NCBI GenBank assembly: GCA_023212695.1
Contig: JALCCG010000008.1
Coordinates: forward strand, 124,001 to 188,000
DNA: 64,000 nucleotides
Direction of reading: 5' to 3'
Source of the DNA: Sporisorium sorghi
Lineage: Eukaryota > Basidiomycota > Ustilaginomycetes > Ustilaginales > Ustilaginaceae
Part shown: in pieces, positions 34,385 to 43,903 of the stretch
Layout of the letters: every line of letters begins with the position of its first letter
How positions within the stretch are numbered: position 1 is the stretch's first letter
The notes under the pieces: generated by a model
What the model was told of the DNA's origin: nothing
Seen by the model: only the letters and a program-made list of their open reading frames with translations
Database searches by the model: none
Made by a program: the position numbers and the translations under genes

Positions 34385-35278
34385 ATGATGTATAGTCGGG
34401 CATTGCTGGTGTACAACCAGAACGCAGGCCAGCAGGAAACGCTGCAGCAGCTGGCGGCGGTAATTCCAGTATTGGCGAAGAACGTGAAGGAGCTGGTGTT
34501 GTATCAGACCTTTAAGCCTGGCGAGGGGGAGGCATTGTGCAGGGATCAAGGCGGGACATACGATCTCATTCTCATTATGGGCGGGGACGGCTCGGTCCAT
34601 GAGTGTGTTAATGGCATTGCAACGCTGGATCATCCGCCGCTCGTAGGTATTTTGCCTGTAGGCACTTGCAATGATTTTGCCCGCTCCATGAATCTGCCGG
34701 TGGAGCTTGCGCTCGCGGCTGACGAATTAATGAAGGGACATGTTCGGGAATTGGATATCGGCATGGCTCAAGGCCGGGTGTTCACGAATTTTTTCGGAGT
34801 GGGCCTCATTACGGACACGTCGGAGAATATCAATCCGGATTTGAAAGGGAAACTGGGCAAATTGAGTTATTTTATCAGCATGCTGCAAACCGTACGTGCT
34901 GCTGAACCCTTCTCTTACAGTCTGGAATATGACGGACATACCAGCGAAGGTGAGGCCGTCATGATCTACATTTCGAATGGCCGTTACCTCGGGACTCGTC
35001 CGCTTCCCTTTACGCTCGATTCGCTGTGTGATGGTTTACTGGATGTGCTGATTATCCGTGAAGCCGGACTTCCGCTGTTAAAAGAACTGTTAAGCCGCAA
35101 GGTCGAAGGGGAGTGGAAGCCGGCCAATGAGAGCATAGAGTATGTGAAGGCCGCTTCGGTCAAGCTGACTACGGCAAAGCCCATGAAGGCCGATACGGAT
35201 GGTGAGGTCTATATGGAGGCCCCGGCTGACGTGTCTGTCAGGCCCCGCGGCTTAAGGTTTTTGGTCGGGGGAGAGTGA
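34385..35278 (+). CDS. diacylglycerol/lipid kinase family protein (DagK catalytic domain)
   Basis: The 297-residue soluble protein has the DagK_cat pattern: MGGDGSVHECVNG (the nucleotide-binding GGDG), GILPVGTCNDFARSM, and later GVGLITDTSENI and DGLLDVLIIREA. Members phosphorylate diacylglycerol or related lipids, or act on sphingoid or undecaprenol-type substrates; the closest Bacillus types are DgkB and BmrU. BmrU lies next to a multidrug exporter in Bacillus, and this gene also follows one, though behind a terminator. GAGGGGG precedes the start; ATG 34388 is an equally possible start. Confidence 0.88.
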   Translation: MMYSRALLVYNQNAGQQETLQQLAAVIPVLAKNVKELVLYQTFKPGEGEALCRDQGGTYDLILIMGGDGSVHECVNGIATLDHPPLVGILPVGTCNDFARSMNLPVELALAADELMKGHVRELDIGMAQGRVFTNFFGVGLITDTSENINPDLKGKLGKLSYFISMLQTVRAAEPFSYSLEYDGHTSEGEAVMIYISNGRYLGTRPLPFTLDSLCDGLLDVLIIREAGLPLLKELLSRKVEGEWKPANESIEYVKAASVKLTTAKPMKADTDGEVYMEAPADVSVRPRGLRFLVGGE

Positions 35279-35361
35279 GTCGCCAGGCATATTTGATATT
35301 GCATTTTCATATGGTTCTTTTATAATGATGTTTATATCTTTAAAGGGAGCCATGATCATCA

Positions 35362-35814
35362 TTGAATAAGTCCGAACTGAACCGAATTACGCAAGAGCTT
35401 CTACGTCGGTCGGGCAGCAGTGTCACCGTGGAGATGGATACGTATTTTCCAGGGGGCCGGTTAATCGGCGGAAAATACGTGATGCATTCACATCGTGTGA
35501 CGATGTATACCGAGGTCATACGCCAGCAGTGTCTTCAGCTGTTTGGATCACTTGAGTCGTTTAATGCTTATTATGCGGTGGTGTTTGCCCATGAGCTGGG
35601 CCATTCGATGGACCTGAAACTCACGGAACTGTGCGACCGGATGGATGGAACGGTCGATGAATGGGATCAGAAGCAGATTGCGCTGCAAATCGAGGAAAAT
35701 GCCTGGAATAATGCGATGCCGTGGATCCAGGATATTGATCCGGCTTTCATTCGTGTCATCGTAGACCGGTCGCTCGAGGCCTACCGGGACGAACTGTCCC
35801 CGGAAATCGCTTAG
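35362..35814 (+). CDS. uncharacterised protein with HELGH metallopeptidase-like motif
   Basis: A 150-residue soluble protein with a central HExxH zinc motif in VVFAHELGHSMDLK and a later Glu in IALQIEENAWNNAMPW that could be a third ligand, as in gluzincin-type peptidases. The size and the motif surroundings recall ImmA/IrrE-like domains but no helix-turn-helix is present and no family was recognised with confidence. The start is TTG 35362 with AAAGGGAG about 12 bases upstream. It is a one-gene unit with its own terminator. Confidence 0.7.
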   Translation: MNKSELNRITQELLRRSGSSVTVEMDTYFPGGRLIGGKYVMHSHRVTMYTEVIRQQCLQLFGSLESFNAYYAVVFAHELGHSMDLKLTELCDRMDGTVDEWDQKQIALQIEENAWNNAMPWIQDIDPAFIRVIVDRSLEAYRDELSPEIA

Positions 35815-35860
35815 CTTGGGCCAGCCCATATCCACTGCCTTCCGCAATCACATGTCCCCA

Positions 35861-35886
35861 GGCACCCGTTGAGGGTGTCTTTTTTG
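35861..35886 (+). terminator. terminator after the HELGH gene
   Basis: GGCACCC (35861-35867) pairs with GGGTGTC (35873-35879, one G-T pair), then six T residues. Confidence 0.85.
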
Positions 35887-35905
35887 ATTAGACTGCAGGT
35901 GTGAT

Positions 35906-36094
35906 CTAATATCGAATGTGATGCAGAATGAAACCAAAGATGGCAGCCACCACAATGAAAGCGCCTGCTGCAGCGAGGGTCATTAAAAAATCACGGATCA
36001 GGCCATGCTGCTGGATGCCGCCTAATTTTTCCTTCGCTTTCCGTTCGGAAACCTCTTCTTTAATGCGATCCAAATATTCAGGGCCAAGCACCAT
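35906..36094 (-). CDS. small membrane protein of unknown function
   Basis: The 62-residue frame begins MVLGPEYLDRIKEEVSERKAKEK, a charged amphipathic stretch, followed by one hydrophobic helix (residues ~37-57, DFLMTLAAAGAFIVVAAIFGF) and ends HHIRY. A clear AGGAGG site lies seven bases upstream of the ATG on the minus strand (36103-36108 region). The topology suggests an N-in single-pass protein. No homologue with a known role was recognised. Confidence 0.75.
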   Translation of the reverse strand: MVLGPEYLDRIKEEVSERKAKEKLGGIQQHGLIRDFLMTLAAAGAFIVVAAIFGFILHHIRY

Positions 36095-36214
36095 GGCGAT
36101 TCCTCCTATAACGAATTTATTACGATTATACCAGAAATAGGATGATTTTGGTGTTGATTAGGGGATTAAGGCGGTTTAGAAGCCCGCTATTAAACGAATA
36201 ACCAATTTAGAGTA

Positions 36215-36254
36215 AAAAAACGAGGCGGGACCTTTGGTTTCCGCCTCGTTTTTT
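36215..36254 (-). terminator. terminator of the FAD/Rieske gene
   Basis: A 14-bp perfect stem, AAAAAACGAGGCGG (36215-36228) with CCGCCTCGTTTTTT (36241-36254), gives a T tract on both strands. Confidence 0.9.
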
Positions 36255-36276
36255 ATGCGTTACAGCCTCATGATAT

Positions 36277-37830
36277 TTAGTCCTCAGCGTCCAACTGCTT
36301 CAATGGCTCTATGGCCGGGCCTTCCAGCACCTTGCCATCATAACGGAATCGGGACCCGTGACATGGACAATCCCAGGAGCGCTCGCCCTCGTTCCATTCC
36401 ACCTCGCAGCCGAGGTGTGTGCAGGTCGTGTCCACGAGATGCAGATTTCCCTGGTCATCCTTGTAAGCTCCTGCCCGTTGGCCGTTATGACGAACGACGG
36501 CACCTTCGCCTATCTTCAGTTCGGTAATGTCGGCATGGGACAGGTCCACTTTGCCAGCCATAAAATCTTTGGCAACCGTCGCATTTTGCACAACAAATGT
36601 TTTGATGCTCGGGTCTGCCTTGAATCGGGACGGGTTGAACATGTCGGCATAACGGTTCGTTTTCCCCAAGATTTGATCACTGATGATATTCGCGGCCAGT
36701 GTTCCTGTTGTCATGCCCCACTTGCGGAAGCCTGTCGCAACATAAATCCGGTCATGCTTCGAAGTGATTGGTCCGATGTATGGCAGATTGTCCAGTGTAA
36801 TCAGATCCTGCGTCGACCAGCGGTAGGGAATGGCGGAAGCCCCCAGCAGATTACCGGCAAACAGCTCCAGATTCTCATAATGCTGATGGGTGCAGATGCT
36901 GCGTCCCGTGGGATGATTCTCCCCGCCGACAATGACCAGATCCTCACCGTTATAGGAAGCTGAACGCAGGGAGCGCTTTGGCTTATCCACACTCAGGTAC
37001 ATCCCGCCTGGATAGGCCGTCTCAGGTTTAACGGCAATCGCATAGGAGCGTTCCACGTGCAGCCGTGTGAAGAACAATCCCTTCCCGTCATAGAACGGAA
37101 AATGGGAGGCGGAAACAGCGTGGTTGCAAGTAATGCGGTGGCCGCCCCGCTTGGTCAGCAGTGTAATCGGTCCTTCGGTTTCAGCTTTTTCATCCATGGT
37201 GGTGTTTTCATAGATCCGCCCCCCGAGCATGAGAAACTGTTCGGTCAGGTGCTTTAGATACTGCAGCGGGTGGAATTGGTATTGCCCCGGCATCTTGATA
37301 GCTCCCCGTATCGGTATGGGCAGGGGAAGGCTGTCCTGCCATTCTCCCGGAATTCCGAGCTGCTCATAGGCTTTGATTTCGTCCTCCAGCTTCGCGAGAT
37401 ACTTGTCGTCCTCCTGGGCGTAGATATAGGCGTCCTCCAGCTTCAGCCCGAACTTCTCTTCATCCCCGCCAACGATATTCCGTATGAATTCGATCGCTTC
37501 CCGGTTTCCTTCGTAATAGAGCCGGGCGTTCTCCTCGCCAAAATGACTCGTCAATTCATGGTAGATCAGCCCGTGCTGGGCCGTTACCTTGGCTGTTGTG
37601 TATCCCGTCGCTCCGTTCAGTATGCGGCCAGCCTCAATCAATACGACATCCTTGCCGGCCTTGGCCAGCAGGTAGGCGGTTGTAATCCCGGTGATGCCGG
37701 CTCCGACAATGGCAACGTCTGCTTCTATATCTTCGGCCAGACGGGGAAAAGTAGGCAGCTCGGTTGTCGCTCTCCACAGCGATTCCGGATATCGCGGCAG
37801 CTCTTGATATGATGGATTGGATGGGTTCAT
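36277..37830 (-). CDS. FAD-dependent oxidoreductase with C-terminal Rieske [2Fe-2S] domain (YhfW-like)
   Basis: The 517-residue protein begins with a DAO-type FAD domain (DVAIVGAGITGITTAYLLAKAG near residue 38, then VLIEAGRILNGATGYTTAKVT) and ends with a Rieske domain from about residue 425. Cluster ligands are Cys470 and His472 in CTHLGC and Cys488 and His491 in CPCHGS, with Cys475 and Cys490 placed for the stabilising disulfide. The combination matches Bacillus YhfW; the substrate is not known. The ATG at 37830 has GAGGAGG upstream on the minus strand. Confidence 0.9.
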   Translation of the reverse strand: MNPSNPSYQELPRYPESLWRATTELPTFPRLAEDIEADVAIVGAGITGITTAYLLAKAGKDVVLIEAGRILNGATGYTTAKVTAQHGLIYHELTSHFGEENARLYYEGNREAIEFIRNIVGGDEEKFGLKLEDAYIYAQEDDKYLAKLEDEIKAYEQLGIPGEWQDSLPLPIPIRGAIKMPGQYQFHPLQYLKHLTEQFLMLGGRIYENTTMDEKAETEGPITLLTKRGGHRITCNHAVSASHFPFYDGKGLFFTRLHVERSYAIAVKPETAYPGGMYLSVDKPKRSLRSASYNGEDLVIVGGENHPTGRSICTHQHYENLELFAGNLLGASAIPYRWSTQDLITLDNLPYIGPITSKHDRIYVATGFRKWGMTTGTLAANIISDQILGKTNRYADMFNPSRFKADPSIKTFVVQNATVAKDFMAGKVDLSHADITELKIGEGAVVRHNGQRAGAYKDDQGNLHLVDTTCTHLGCEVEWNEGERSWDCPCHGSRFRYDGKVLEGPAIEPLKQLDAED

Positions 37831-38065
37831 TCCGATTCCTCCTCGGCTTCTTTAGGCATTATCCTCAAACTTAAGGCTCCTTGTCTCCATTATTACCACA
37901 GAGGGATGATTAGAAACGAAGCCCGAGCTGTGAATGGCGACTTAATCTACCCTTCTCCTGAATTTGCATGAATTTCTGAATACTCGTAATAATTTGGAAC
38001 ATTTGTGCAGAACCTAGAGAAACGACATGATCATCGGAATTCTATGAAAAACGAGGGGAATTATC

Positions 38066-39436
38066 ATGAGCAGCGAGACACATAAGACACATCTAAATGC
38101 CTCACACGCTAAACAATGGCTGCAGAAGCAGCTCCATAAGGTCGGGGATATCGAGGAGCGGGAGCTTAAGAATCAGGAGGATCACGCGTTATTGCTTTAT
38201 TTCAAGAGCATGTGCGATCCCGTTGTGGTGAATGAGGACCTGATTAACCGGTTTTATGAATTGAACTCTCTGAAGATTTACGAAGAATTCATTCGATCCT
38301 TCCCTTCAACGATTGAGCCAGCAGAGGAATCGGAGCTCATGCGCAATATGCTTCGGGGCTGCGTCGTGGTATTCATTCAGGATCGGGTGCTCCTGTTTGA
38401 TGCCGTGTTGATCAATGCAGGCGATATTCAGCCTGCCAGCACGGAGAATGTCATTCAAGGGCCGGATGACTCCTTTACCGAGAATATTGAAGTGAATTTG
38501 AATTTAATACGCCATCGTTACCAAACGGCCAATCTGAAATCGGAGTTTATGACGGTAGGGAAAATATCCCAGACCCGGATTATCATCCTCTATGATGTGA
38601 CCAAAGCCGATGAGTCGGTTTTGGAGGAATTAAGGAAGCGTCTTTCCGAACTCAAATCGGATATTGTCCAGTCTGCATCCGAGATTGAGCGGCATACGAT
38701 GCACCCTCAGCTAAGACTGTTCCCAACGTTAATGTTGACCGAGCGGCCGGACCGGACGGTCATGAATATTTCGCAGGGAAAAGTAGCCGTCCTTGTTGAC
38801 TCGACGGGGTACGCAATTCTGCTTCCGGCGATCTTCAACGATTTCTTTACAGCTATGGATGACAAAATCCAGCTGCCCCCTATCGGATGGTTCCTCAAGG
38901 GAATCCGGTACATCGCATTGTTTGTGACGGTCCTCATGCCGAGCCTGTATGTGGCTTTTACCTCCTACAATCCCGAAATACTCAAAATGCAGATTACACT
39001 GCTCATTGCGGGCAGCCGGGCCACCGTCCCGTATCCCTCCTTCTTCGAAGTAATCTTTATGCTTCTGGCGATGGAGTTTCTGACGGAGGCAAGTGTCCGG
39101 CTGCCGAAGGCGATAGGCCAGACCGCCTGCGTGGTCGGTGGACTCATACTGGGTACAGCGGCTACAGAAGCGGGGCTCGTCAGCAATATCATGATTATTT
39201 TGGTGGCTGCAGTGGCGGTTACGAACTTTGTTATTCCGATCAACATGATGAGTTCCGGCATCCGCGTGACCAAGTACATATTCATTCTCCTGGCTACCTT
39301 TTTCGGGCTGGTAGGCATTGTGCTGGGTGTCGTTGCAACGATTATGTACTTAACCAGCCTGCGGTCGTTCGGCAAGCCTTATCTGAAGATGTTTGCGGTG
39401 GAGTGGAGCAATAAGGGGGATCAGCAGAGTGGTTAG
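38066..39436 (+). CDS. GerA-type spore germination protein (GerKA-like A subunit)
   Basis: The A subunit of a germinant receptor in the inner spore membrane. The 456-residue protein has an N-terminal hydrophilic domain (ending around residue 250, with SEFMTVGKISQTRIIILYD and PQLRLFPTLMLTERPDRTV) and a C-terminal domain with four to five hydrophobic helices; family marks are QGKVAVLVDSTGYAILLPAIF and GSRATVPYPSFFEVIFMLLAMEFLTEASVRLP. The ATG follows GAGGGG. It opens a three-gene A-B-C operon with overlapping ends. Expression in the forespore under SigG is expected; no clear SigG promoter was identified. Confidence 0.93.
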   Translation: MSSETHKTHLNASHAKQWLQKQLHKVGDIEERELKNQEDHALLLYFKSMCDPVVVNEDLINRFYELNSLKIYEEFIRSFPSTIEPAEESELMRNMLRGCVVVFIQDRVLLFDAVLINAGDIQPASTENVIQGPDDSFTENIEVNLNLIRHRYQTANLKSEFMTVGKISQTRIIILYDVTKADESVLEELRKRLSELKSDIVQSASEIERHTMHPQLRLFPTLMLTERPDRTVMNISQGKVAVLVDSTGYAILLPAIFNDFFTAMDDKIQLPPIGWFLKGIRYIALFVTVLMPSLYVAFTSYNPEILKMQITLLIAGSRATVPYPSFFEVIFMLLAMEFLTEASVRLPKAIGQTACVVGGLILGTAATEAGLVSNIMIILVAAVAVTNFVIPINMMSSGIRVTKYIFILLATFFGLVGIVLGVVATIMYLTSLRSFGKPYLKMFAVEWSNKGDQQSG

Positions 39437-40544
39437 AAATAAATATTTTTATTACCTCTTCCTGCTCAATGCGACCATCAACCTGATTAACTATGTGCCC
39501 AGGATCCTGATTCAGGACCGATTTGACGGTGCCTTGATATCCATTCTGATAGCGATCCCTATCGGCTCCTTGCTGCTATATACTTTCACCAAGCTAATCC
39601 AGAAATTTCCGGGCGAAGGACTGCCGGAAATTTTCAATTCCGTGATGCCTGCATGGATATCCGGCGTGCTTCTGGTTCTGTACGGATTAGGGTGGTATTT
39701 CTCCAGCGTCATTACGCTGGTCAGTTTTGTGGATATTACCAACCGGTATGTCAGCCCGGATGTGTCGCCCATTATCGTGCTGATTGGGTTTCTGGTTGTC
39801 GTGGCACTTAGTGCAAGGCTGGATTCGGAGTCGATCCTGTATGCCCTGGAAATGATCCTTTATATGACCGTTCCGATCATTATGTACATGGCTTGGCGTG
39901 TTTTTAGTAATCCCTACTTCAGCTGGGATGCGGTCAGGCAGATCATTACGCATCTGTGGGACATACCCAATTACCGGACGGTTGCAGCCGCGACCTACAT
40001 TTATACCGGATATATCAATATGGTGGTTTTCAATCGGATCTTCCACAAGTTCAGGGTAAAGCATATCTGGTCCATCGTCATCGTAAGTATTCTAACGCTG
40101 GCGGTATCCATTTTTGCGCCGATCGGACTGCTTGGAGCAGCGGGAGCAGGGGAGCATGTGTATCCTGCCTTCTCCACCGTAGACTCGCTTCGCATCCGCT
40201 ACTTCATCATTGAACGGATGATTTACGTGTTCTATGTGGTCTATATGTGCCTTTCCCTCGTCAATTCCATTGTCCACTGGCATGTGGGCAAGGAATTGAT
40301 TCTGGGCGGATTTCGGCTGAAGTCCGATAAACCGGAGTCCATTCGTAAGAAGCGGAAGGTGGAATGGTGGGTGCTTGCTGCTTTTTGCGTGATCATCCTT
40401 GCATCCTCAATGGCCATCAATCAATACTCTTTGAATGATATGGCCATTGTCTTCCTCGATGTTCGGTTTGCGGGAGAATTCCTGTTAATTGCCCTGTTAT
40501 TCTACGCCGTGTGGAGAAGAAGAAGGAGGAGGAAGCGGGCATGA
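39429..40544 (+). CDS. GerB-type spore germination protein (amino acid permease-like B subunit)
   Basis: The B subunit is a permease-like protein of the APC superfamily that helps bind the germinant. The start is GTG 39429, with AAGGGGGA eight bases before it and an eight-base overlap with the A-subunit stop; the longer upstream frame is not credible. The 371-residue product has about ten hydrophobic helices and begins MVRNKYFYYLFLLNATINLINYVPRIL, typical of GerKB-type proteins. It ends in a strongly basic tail (RRRRRRKRA). Confidence 0.92.
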   Translation: MVRNKYFYYLFLLNATINLINYVPRILIQDRFDGALISILIAIPIGSLLLYTFTKLIQKFPGEGLPEIFNSVMPAWISGVLLVLYGLGWYFSSVITLVSFVDITNRYVSPDVSPIIVLIGFLVVVALSARLDSESILYALEMILYMTVPIIMYMAWRVFSNPYFSWDAVRQIITHLWDIPNYRTVAAATYIYTGYINMVVFNRIFHKFRVKHIWSIVIVSILTLAVSIFAPIGLLGAAGAGEHVYPAFSTVDSLRIRYFIIERMIYVFYVVYMCLSLVNSIVHWHVGKELILGGFRLKSDKPESIRKKRKVEWWVLAAFCVIILASSMAINQYSLNDMAIVFLDVRFAGEFLLIALLFYAVWRRRRRRKRA

Positions 40545-41656
40545 ACATGCTGAAACGTCGGCTGGTCTGGGTGTTGTGCTGCTCGATGCTTACACTTACA
40601 CTCTCGGGATGTGAGTTTCGGGATATCGACCTTCGCCTCTTTGTGGTATCCATCGGTGTTGACGTGTCGGAGAAAAGTCCCGATCTGTATAACTTCAGCT
40701 TCAAGATTTCGATCCCTTCGGGTGACCCGAAAACCGGCGAGGAGAAGTCGCTTCTCATTACCGAGGAGTCCGACAGCATCGCGGAGGCGATTCGTCAAGT
40801 CAAATCCAAAGTGGACAAAGAGCTCGATTTTGGACATTGCAAAGGCGTAATGTACGGTGAAGCCTATGCCCGCCGGGATATTAGCAAAATTGAGGACTGG
40901 ACGGTCCGCCGGAGGGACATGCAGCTTCTGATGTATCCGGCGGTTGCGATCCCGACGGCGGAGGAGGTGCTCAGGGCAGAGCCGCCAACCGAACGGATTG
41001 CCGGTAACGCTATTTTTCTGGCGCTGAGCGAGGATGGCACGGAGTCCCCTTTTATTACGAGGACCTATTCCTTTGATCTTGCCCGCCGAATGACCGAGGT
41101 AGGGGAGGATCCTGTCATGCCTGTCGTTGAGGTAGGCGAGAAGAATGTTCTGAATATCAATAAGGTTGCCCTGATGGATAAGTCCAAGGTTAAGGTAATT
41201 CTCACGAAGGATGAAACCCGTCTGTTCAACCTGCTCGATCTTCGGAATCTAAGCACCAACTTTGGCACCCGCGTTGACGGGGAATTGATTGAGGTCAACA
41301 CGGACAGGACGCGGGCAAGCTATAAGATCGTAACCAGCCCGAAGGGGCAAGAAGCGATCCATTTTCGGGTTCGCATTCAAGCCACGCTGGAGGAGAAGGA
41401 GGATATCAAGCTATTGACACCGGAAGAAATAAAAAAAATCGAGGGGATATACAATAAGGAGCTCTCTAAAGCGATAACCGATGTGCTGGAAAAAATCCGG
41501 AAAACAGGCCGGGATCCACTTGGCTTCGGTCTTCGGTACGGGGGTACGCATTGGAATAATAAAACCGAAATGGAGGAATGGGCGGCGATCTATCCTCATA
41601 TCAAGTTTAATGTTTCCGTAAAATTAAGAATCAAATCTACCGGTTATAAGCAGTAG
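40541..41656 (+). CDS. GerC-type spore germination lipoprotein (C subunit)
   Basis: The C subunit is a lipoprotein of the receptor complex. ATG 40541 overlaps the B-subunit stop by four bases and follows AAGGAGGAGG. The 371-residue product has a lipobox near residue 25 (LTLTLSGC) and the GerC-type pattern: FRDIDLRLFVVSIGVDVSE, DFGHCKGVMYGEAYA, and a C-terminal part (IKKIEGIYNKELSKAITDVLEKIRKTGRDPLGFG). The gene completes the A-B-C operon. The germinant recognised cannot be read from sequence. Confidence 0.93.
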   Translation: MNMLKRRLVWVLCCSMLTLTLSGCEFRDIDLRLFVVSIGVDVSEKSPDLYNFSFKISIPSGDPKTGEEKSLLITEESDSIAEAIRQVKSKVDKELDFGHCKGVMYGEAYARRDISKIEDWTVRRRDMQLLMYPAVAIPTAEEVLRAEPPTERIAGNAIFLALSEDGTESPFITRTYSFDLARRMTEVGEDPVMPVVEVGEKNVLNINKVALMDKSKVKVILTKDETRLFNLLDLRNLSTNFGTRVDGELIEVNTDRTRASYKIVTSPKGQEAIHFRVRIQATLEEKEDIKLLTPEEIKKIEGIYNKELSKAITDVLEKIRKTGRDPLGFGLRYGGTHWNNKTEMEEWAAIYPHIKFNVSVKLRIKSTGYKQ

Positions 41657-41735
41657 ACAGGGTTACTCTATCCATCGTACAGGAAGATGTTACAATAATG
41701 GGGAAGCATCTATCTTGTATAAGGAGGTTTCACAT

Positions 41736-42686
41736 ATGGAATTTAGAAGATTGGGCGGAAGCGGGCTGAAGGTCAGCGATATCAGTCTCGGGAGCTGGCT
41801 GACGTACGGAGGATATGTGGAACGGGAGAATGCAGTCAAGTCGATTCAGACGGCGTATGGGCTCGGCGTCAACTTTTTTGATACGGCAAATGTGTATGCC
41901 CAAGGGGCAGCCGAGGTGGTTGTAGGTGAAACCTTGAGGGCATTCCCAAGGGAATCCTATGTGCTGGCAACAAAAGTATTCGGCAAGATGGGGGACGGAC
42001 CGAATGATCAGGGGCTTTCCCGCAAACATATTAAGGAGCAGTGTGATGCGAGTCTGAAACGGCTTGGTACCGATTATGTCGATATTTATTATTGCCACCG
42101 ATACCATGAAGAGACACCGCTTGAAGAAACGCTGCGCGCGCTGGATGACCTCGTTCGGCAAGGCAAGGTGCTCTATGTAGGAGTCAGTATGTGGACAGCT
42201 GCCCAAATGGAGGCGGCATTGGCTGTTGCGGACCGATATCTGCTGGACCGCATCGTGGTGAATCAGCCGCTGTATAATATGTTTGAGCGTAAGATTGAGG
42301 AGGAGGTCATTCCTCTTGGCGAGAAGAAAGGGATTGGCCAGGTGGTCTATTCTCCCCTTGCGCAGGGACTGTTGACGGGCAAGTATGCCTCGAGGGAAGA
42401 AGTGCCGGATAACAGCCGTGCATCCAAGATCGGAGCGGATCGAATCAAAATGAGTGAAGACCGCCTCCAGAAGGTGCAGGCGCTCGGGCGCATAGCTGAC
42501 GAGCTGGGCATCACCGTCGGCCAATTGGCCCTGGCCTGGATTTTGCGTCAGGACAACGTATCCAGTGCGCTTGTCGGCGCAAGCCGCCCGGAGCAGGTCG
42601 AAGAGAACGTGAAGGCTTCCGGCATCAAGCTGTCGCCGGATACGCTGTCTGTCATCGAAGAGGTATTGAAGGCGGATCAAGGCTAA
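41736..42686 (+). CDS. aldo/keto reductase (YghZ / potassium channel beta-subunit-like)
   Basis: An NADPH-dependent aldo/keto reductase of 316 residues with a TIM barrel. The catalytic tetrad can be read as Asp and Tyr in FDTANVYAQG, Lys in LATKVFGKM and His in YYCHRYHEETP. MEFRRLGGSGLKVSDISLGSW and LALAWILRQDNVSSALVGAS are family marks; the closest types are L-glyceraldehyde-3-phosphate reductase YghZ and voltage-gated K+ channel beta subunits. The start is ATG 41736 with AAGGAGG eight bases before it, not the upstream in-frame TTG. Its end overlaps the convergent GGDEF gene by four bases. Confidence 0.92.
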   Translation: MEFRRLGGSGLKVSDISLGSWLTYGGYVERENAVKSIQTAYGLGVNFFDTANVYAQGAAEVVVGETLRAFPRESYVLATKVFGKMGDGPNDQGLSRKHIKEQCDASLKRLGTDYVDIYYCHRYHEETPLEETLRALDDLVRQGKVLYVGVSMWTAAQMEAALAVADRYLLDRIVVNQPLYNMFERKIEEEVIPLGEKKGIGQVVYSPLAQGLLTGKYASREEVPDNSRASKIGADRIKMSEDRLQKVQALGRIADELGITVGQLALAWILRQDNVSSALVGASRPEQVEENVKASGIKLSPDTLSVIEEVLKADQG

Positions 42687-43795
42687 GAGAGGACCAGGTC
42701 ATTGATTTCTACGGCGGGGCATACGCGGTTGCGCCCGCTGTTCTTGGCGCGGTAAAGCTCATGGTCCGCTTGCTGGAGCAGCTCCTTGGCATCCTTCGAC
42801 CGGACCGTATCCGGATGAACGGCGGCTCCGATCGACACGGTGATCCGCAGCCTGGTCCCGTCTTCAAGGACGAATACATGGCGTTCTACTGCGGCCCGGA
42901 TCCGTTCGGCAATCGCAGCCGTTTCGTCGATGGTTGCTTCCGGAACGAGCACCGAGAATTCTTCCCCGCCGTTGCGGGACACTTCGTCAAAAGAACGGGA
43001 ATGCTCCCTCAGCACTTTGCTGAGCTGCTGCAAAACGACATCTCCGGCCGCGTGGCCGTAGGTGTCGTTTATTTTTTTGAAATGGTCGATGTCCACGACC
43101 AGAACGCCCAGCCGTTCGCTGAAATGCTGGGCTTCGAGAAAGCGCTCGGACAACAGCTGCTCAAACTGGCGCAAATTGTGCAGGCTGGTCAGATGATCGG
43201 TCTCCGCGTTTTTTTTCATTTGCAGAAACAATTTATTGGAGGTATGGATATACTCGGTCAGCATGTAGATGACAACGGTGGCAAGCACCGATATAATCAG
43301 ATGCTGCGTAAAGACGGCAAACACTTTTTGGTGGTTCTGAATATTCATCCACATAATAAACAGGAGCACCAGCATGCTGGATACACTCATGATCATCATT
43401 TTGGTCAACCGGTCCCAACGCGTGCGAGACAGGGTTCCGCAGATCATGCCGATCAGCAGCATGCCGGCACCCGCAATGGCAGAGGAAGCAGACATGCCGA
43501 ACAGGATCATCCGTCCGAGTGCAATCAGAACGCCTGCTATCAACGACGGAAGCCAGCCCAAGTAGCTGGCAATCACCACGATAGCCAAATGCCGCAAATC
43601 GGCAAAAAACCTGGGATCAATCGGAAAAGAATAGTACATCAGAATGATCCCGTAGATGCCAAAGAGCAATCCGGCATTGATCTTCACGGTAGTGGAGGGA
43701 GTCACAACGCCGGCCACATATTTTTTGGACAGCAGTCCGGATAAATATAAAAAGGTTACGAATATACAAAAGTTGGTGAACAGGATATTAGTCAT
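42683..43795 (-). CDS. membrane-bound diguanylate cyclase (5TMR-LYT and GGDEF)
   Basis: The protein (about 370 residues from ATG 43795) has five to six N-terminal helices of the 5TMR-LYT type (ADLRHLAIVVIASYLGWLPSLIAGV) and a C-terminal GGDEF domain from about residue 210. The active-site signature reads RNGGEEFSVL, and the substrate-binding DIDHFKKINDTYGHAAGD is intact, so it should make cyclic di-GMP. No RxxD inhibitory site was seen near the signature. The upstream in-frame TTG at 43828 is an alternative start; AAAGGA is 14 bases before the ATG. Confidence 0.88.
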   Translation of the reverse strand: MTNILFTNFCIFVTFLYLSGLLSKKYVAGVVTPSTTVKINAGLLFGIYGIILMYYSFPIDPRFFADLRHLAIVVIASYLGWLPSLIAGVLIALGRMILFGMSASSAIAGAGMLLIGMICGTLSRTRWDRLTKMMIMSVSSMLVLLFIMWMNIQNHQKVFAVFTQHLIISVLATVVIYMLTEYIHTSNKLFLQMKKNAETDHLTSLHNLRQFEQLLSERFLEAQHFSERLGVLVVDIDHFKKINDTYGHAAGDVVLQQLSKVLREHSRSFDEVSRNGGEEFSVLVPEATIDETAAIAERIRAAVERHVFVLEDGTRLRITVSIGAAVHPDTVRSKDAKELLQQADHELYRAKNSGRNRVCPAVEINDLVLS

Positions 43796-43903
43796 GAGAA
43801 GGGATTCATTCCTTTCACGTGCTTGCACCAGCAGTGCAAGGCGATGAGGACATTCATCCCTATTTTATCGGAAAATGGAATTGTATGTCGAATATTAATT
43901 GTT

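Noticed and set aside
37950..38010. SigG-type promoter before the germination operon
   Set aside because: GCATG and CATTTG-like elements exist but spacing and -10 matches are poor, so no promoter was called.
41730..42680. 316-codon minus-strand frame
   Set aside because: Mirror of the aldo/keto reductase gene; no ribosome site or family motif.
42761..43744. 327-codon plus-strand frame opposite the GGDEF gene
   Set aside because: Product is His/Gly/Gln-rich and matches nothing, while the minus strand encodes an intact GGDEF domain.
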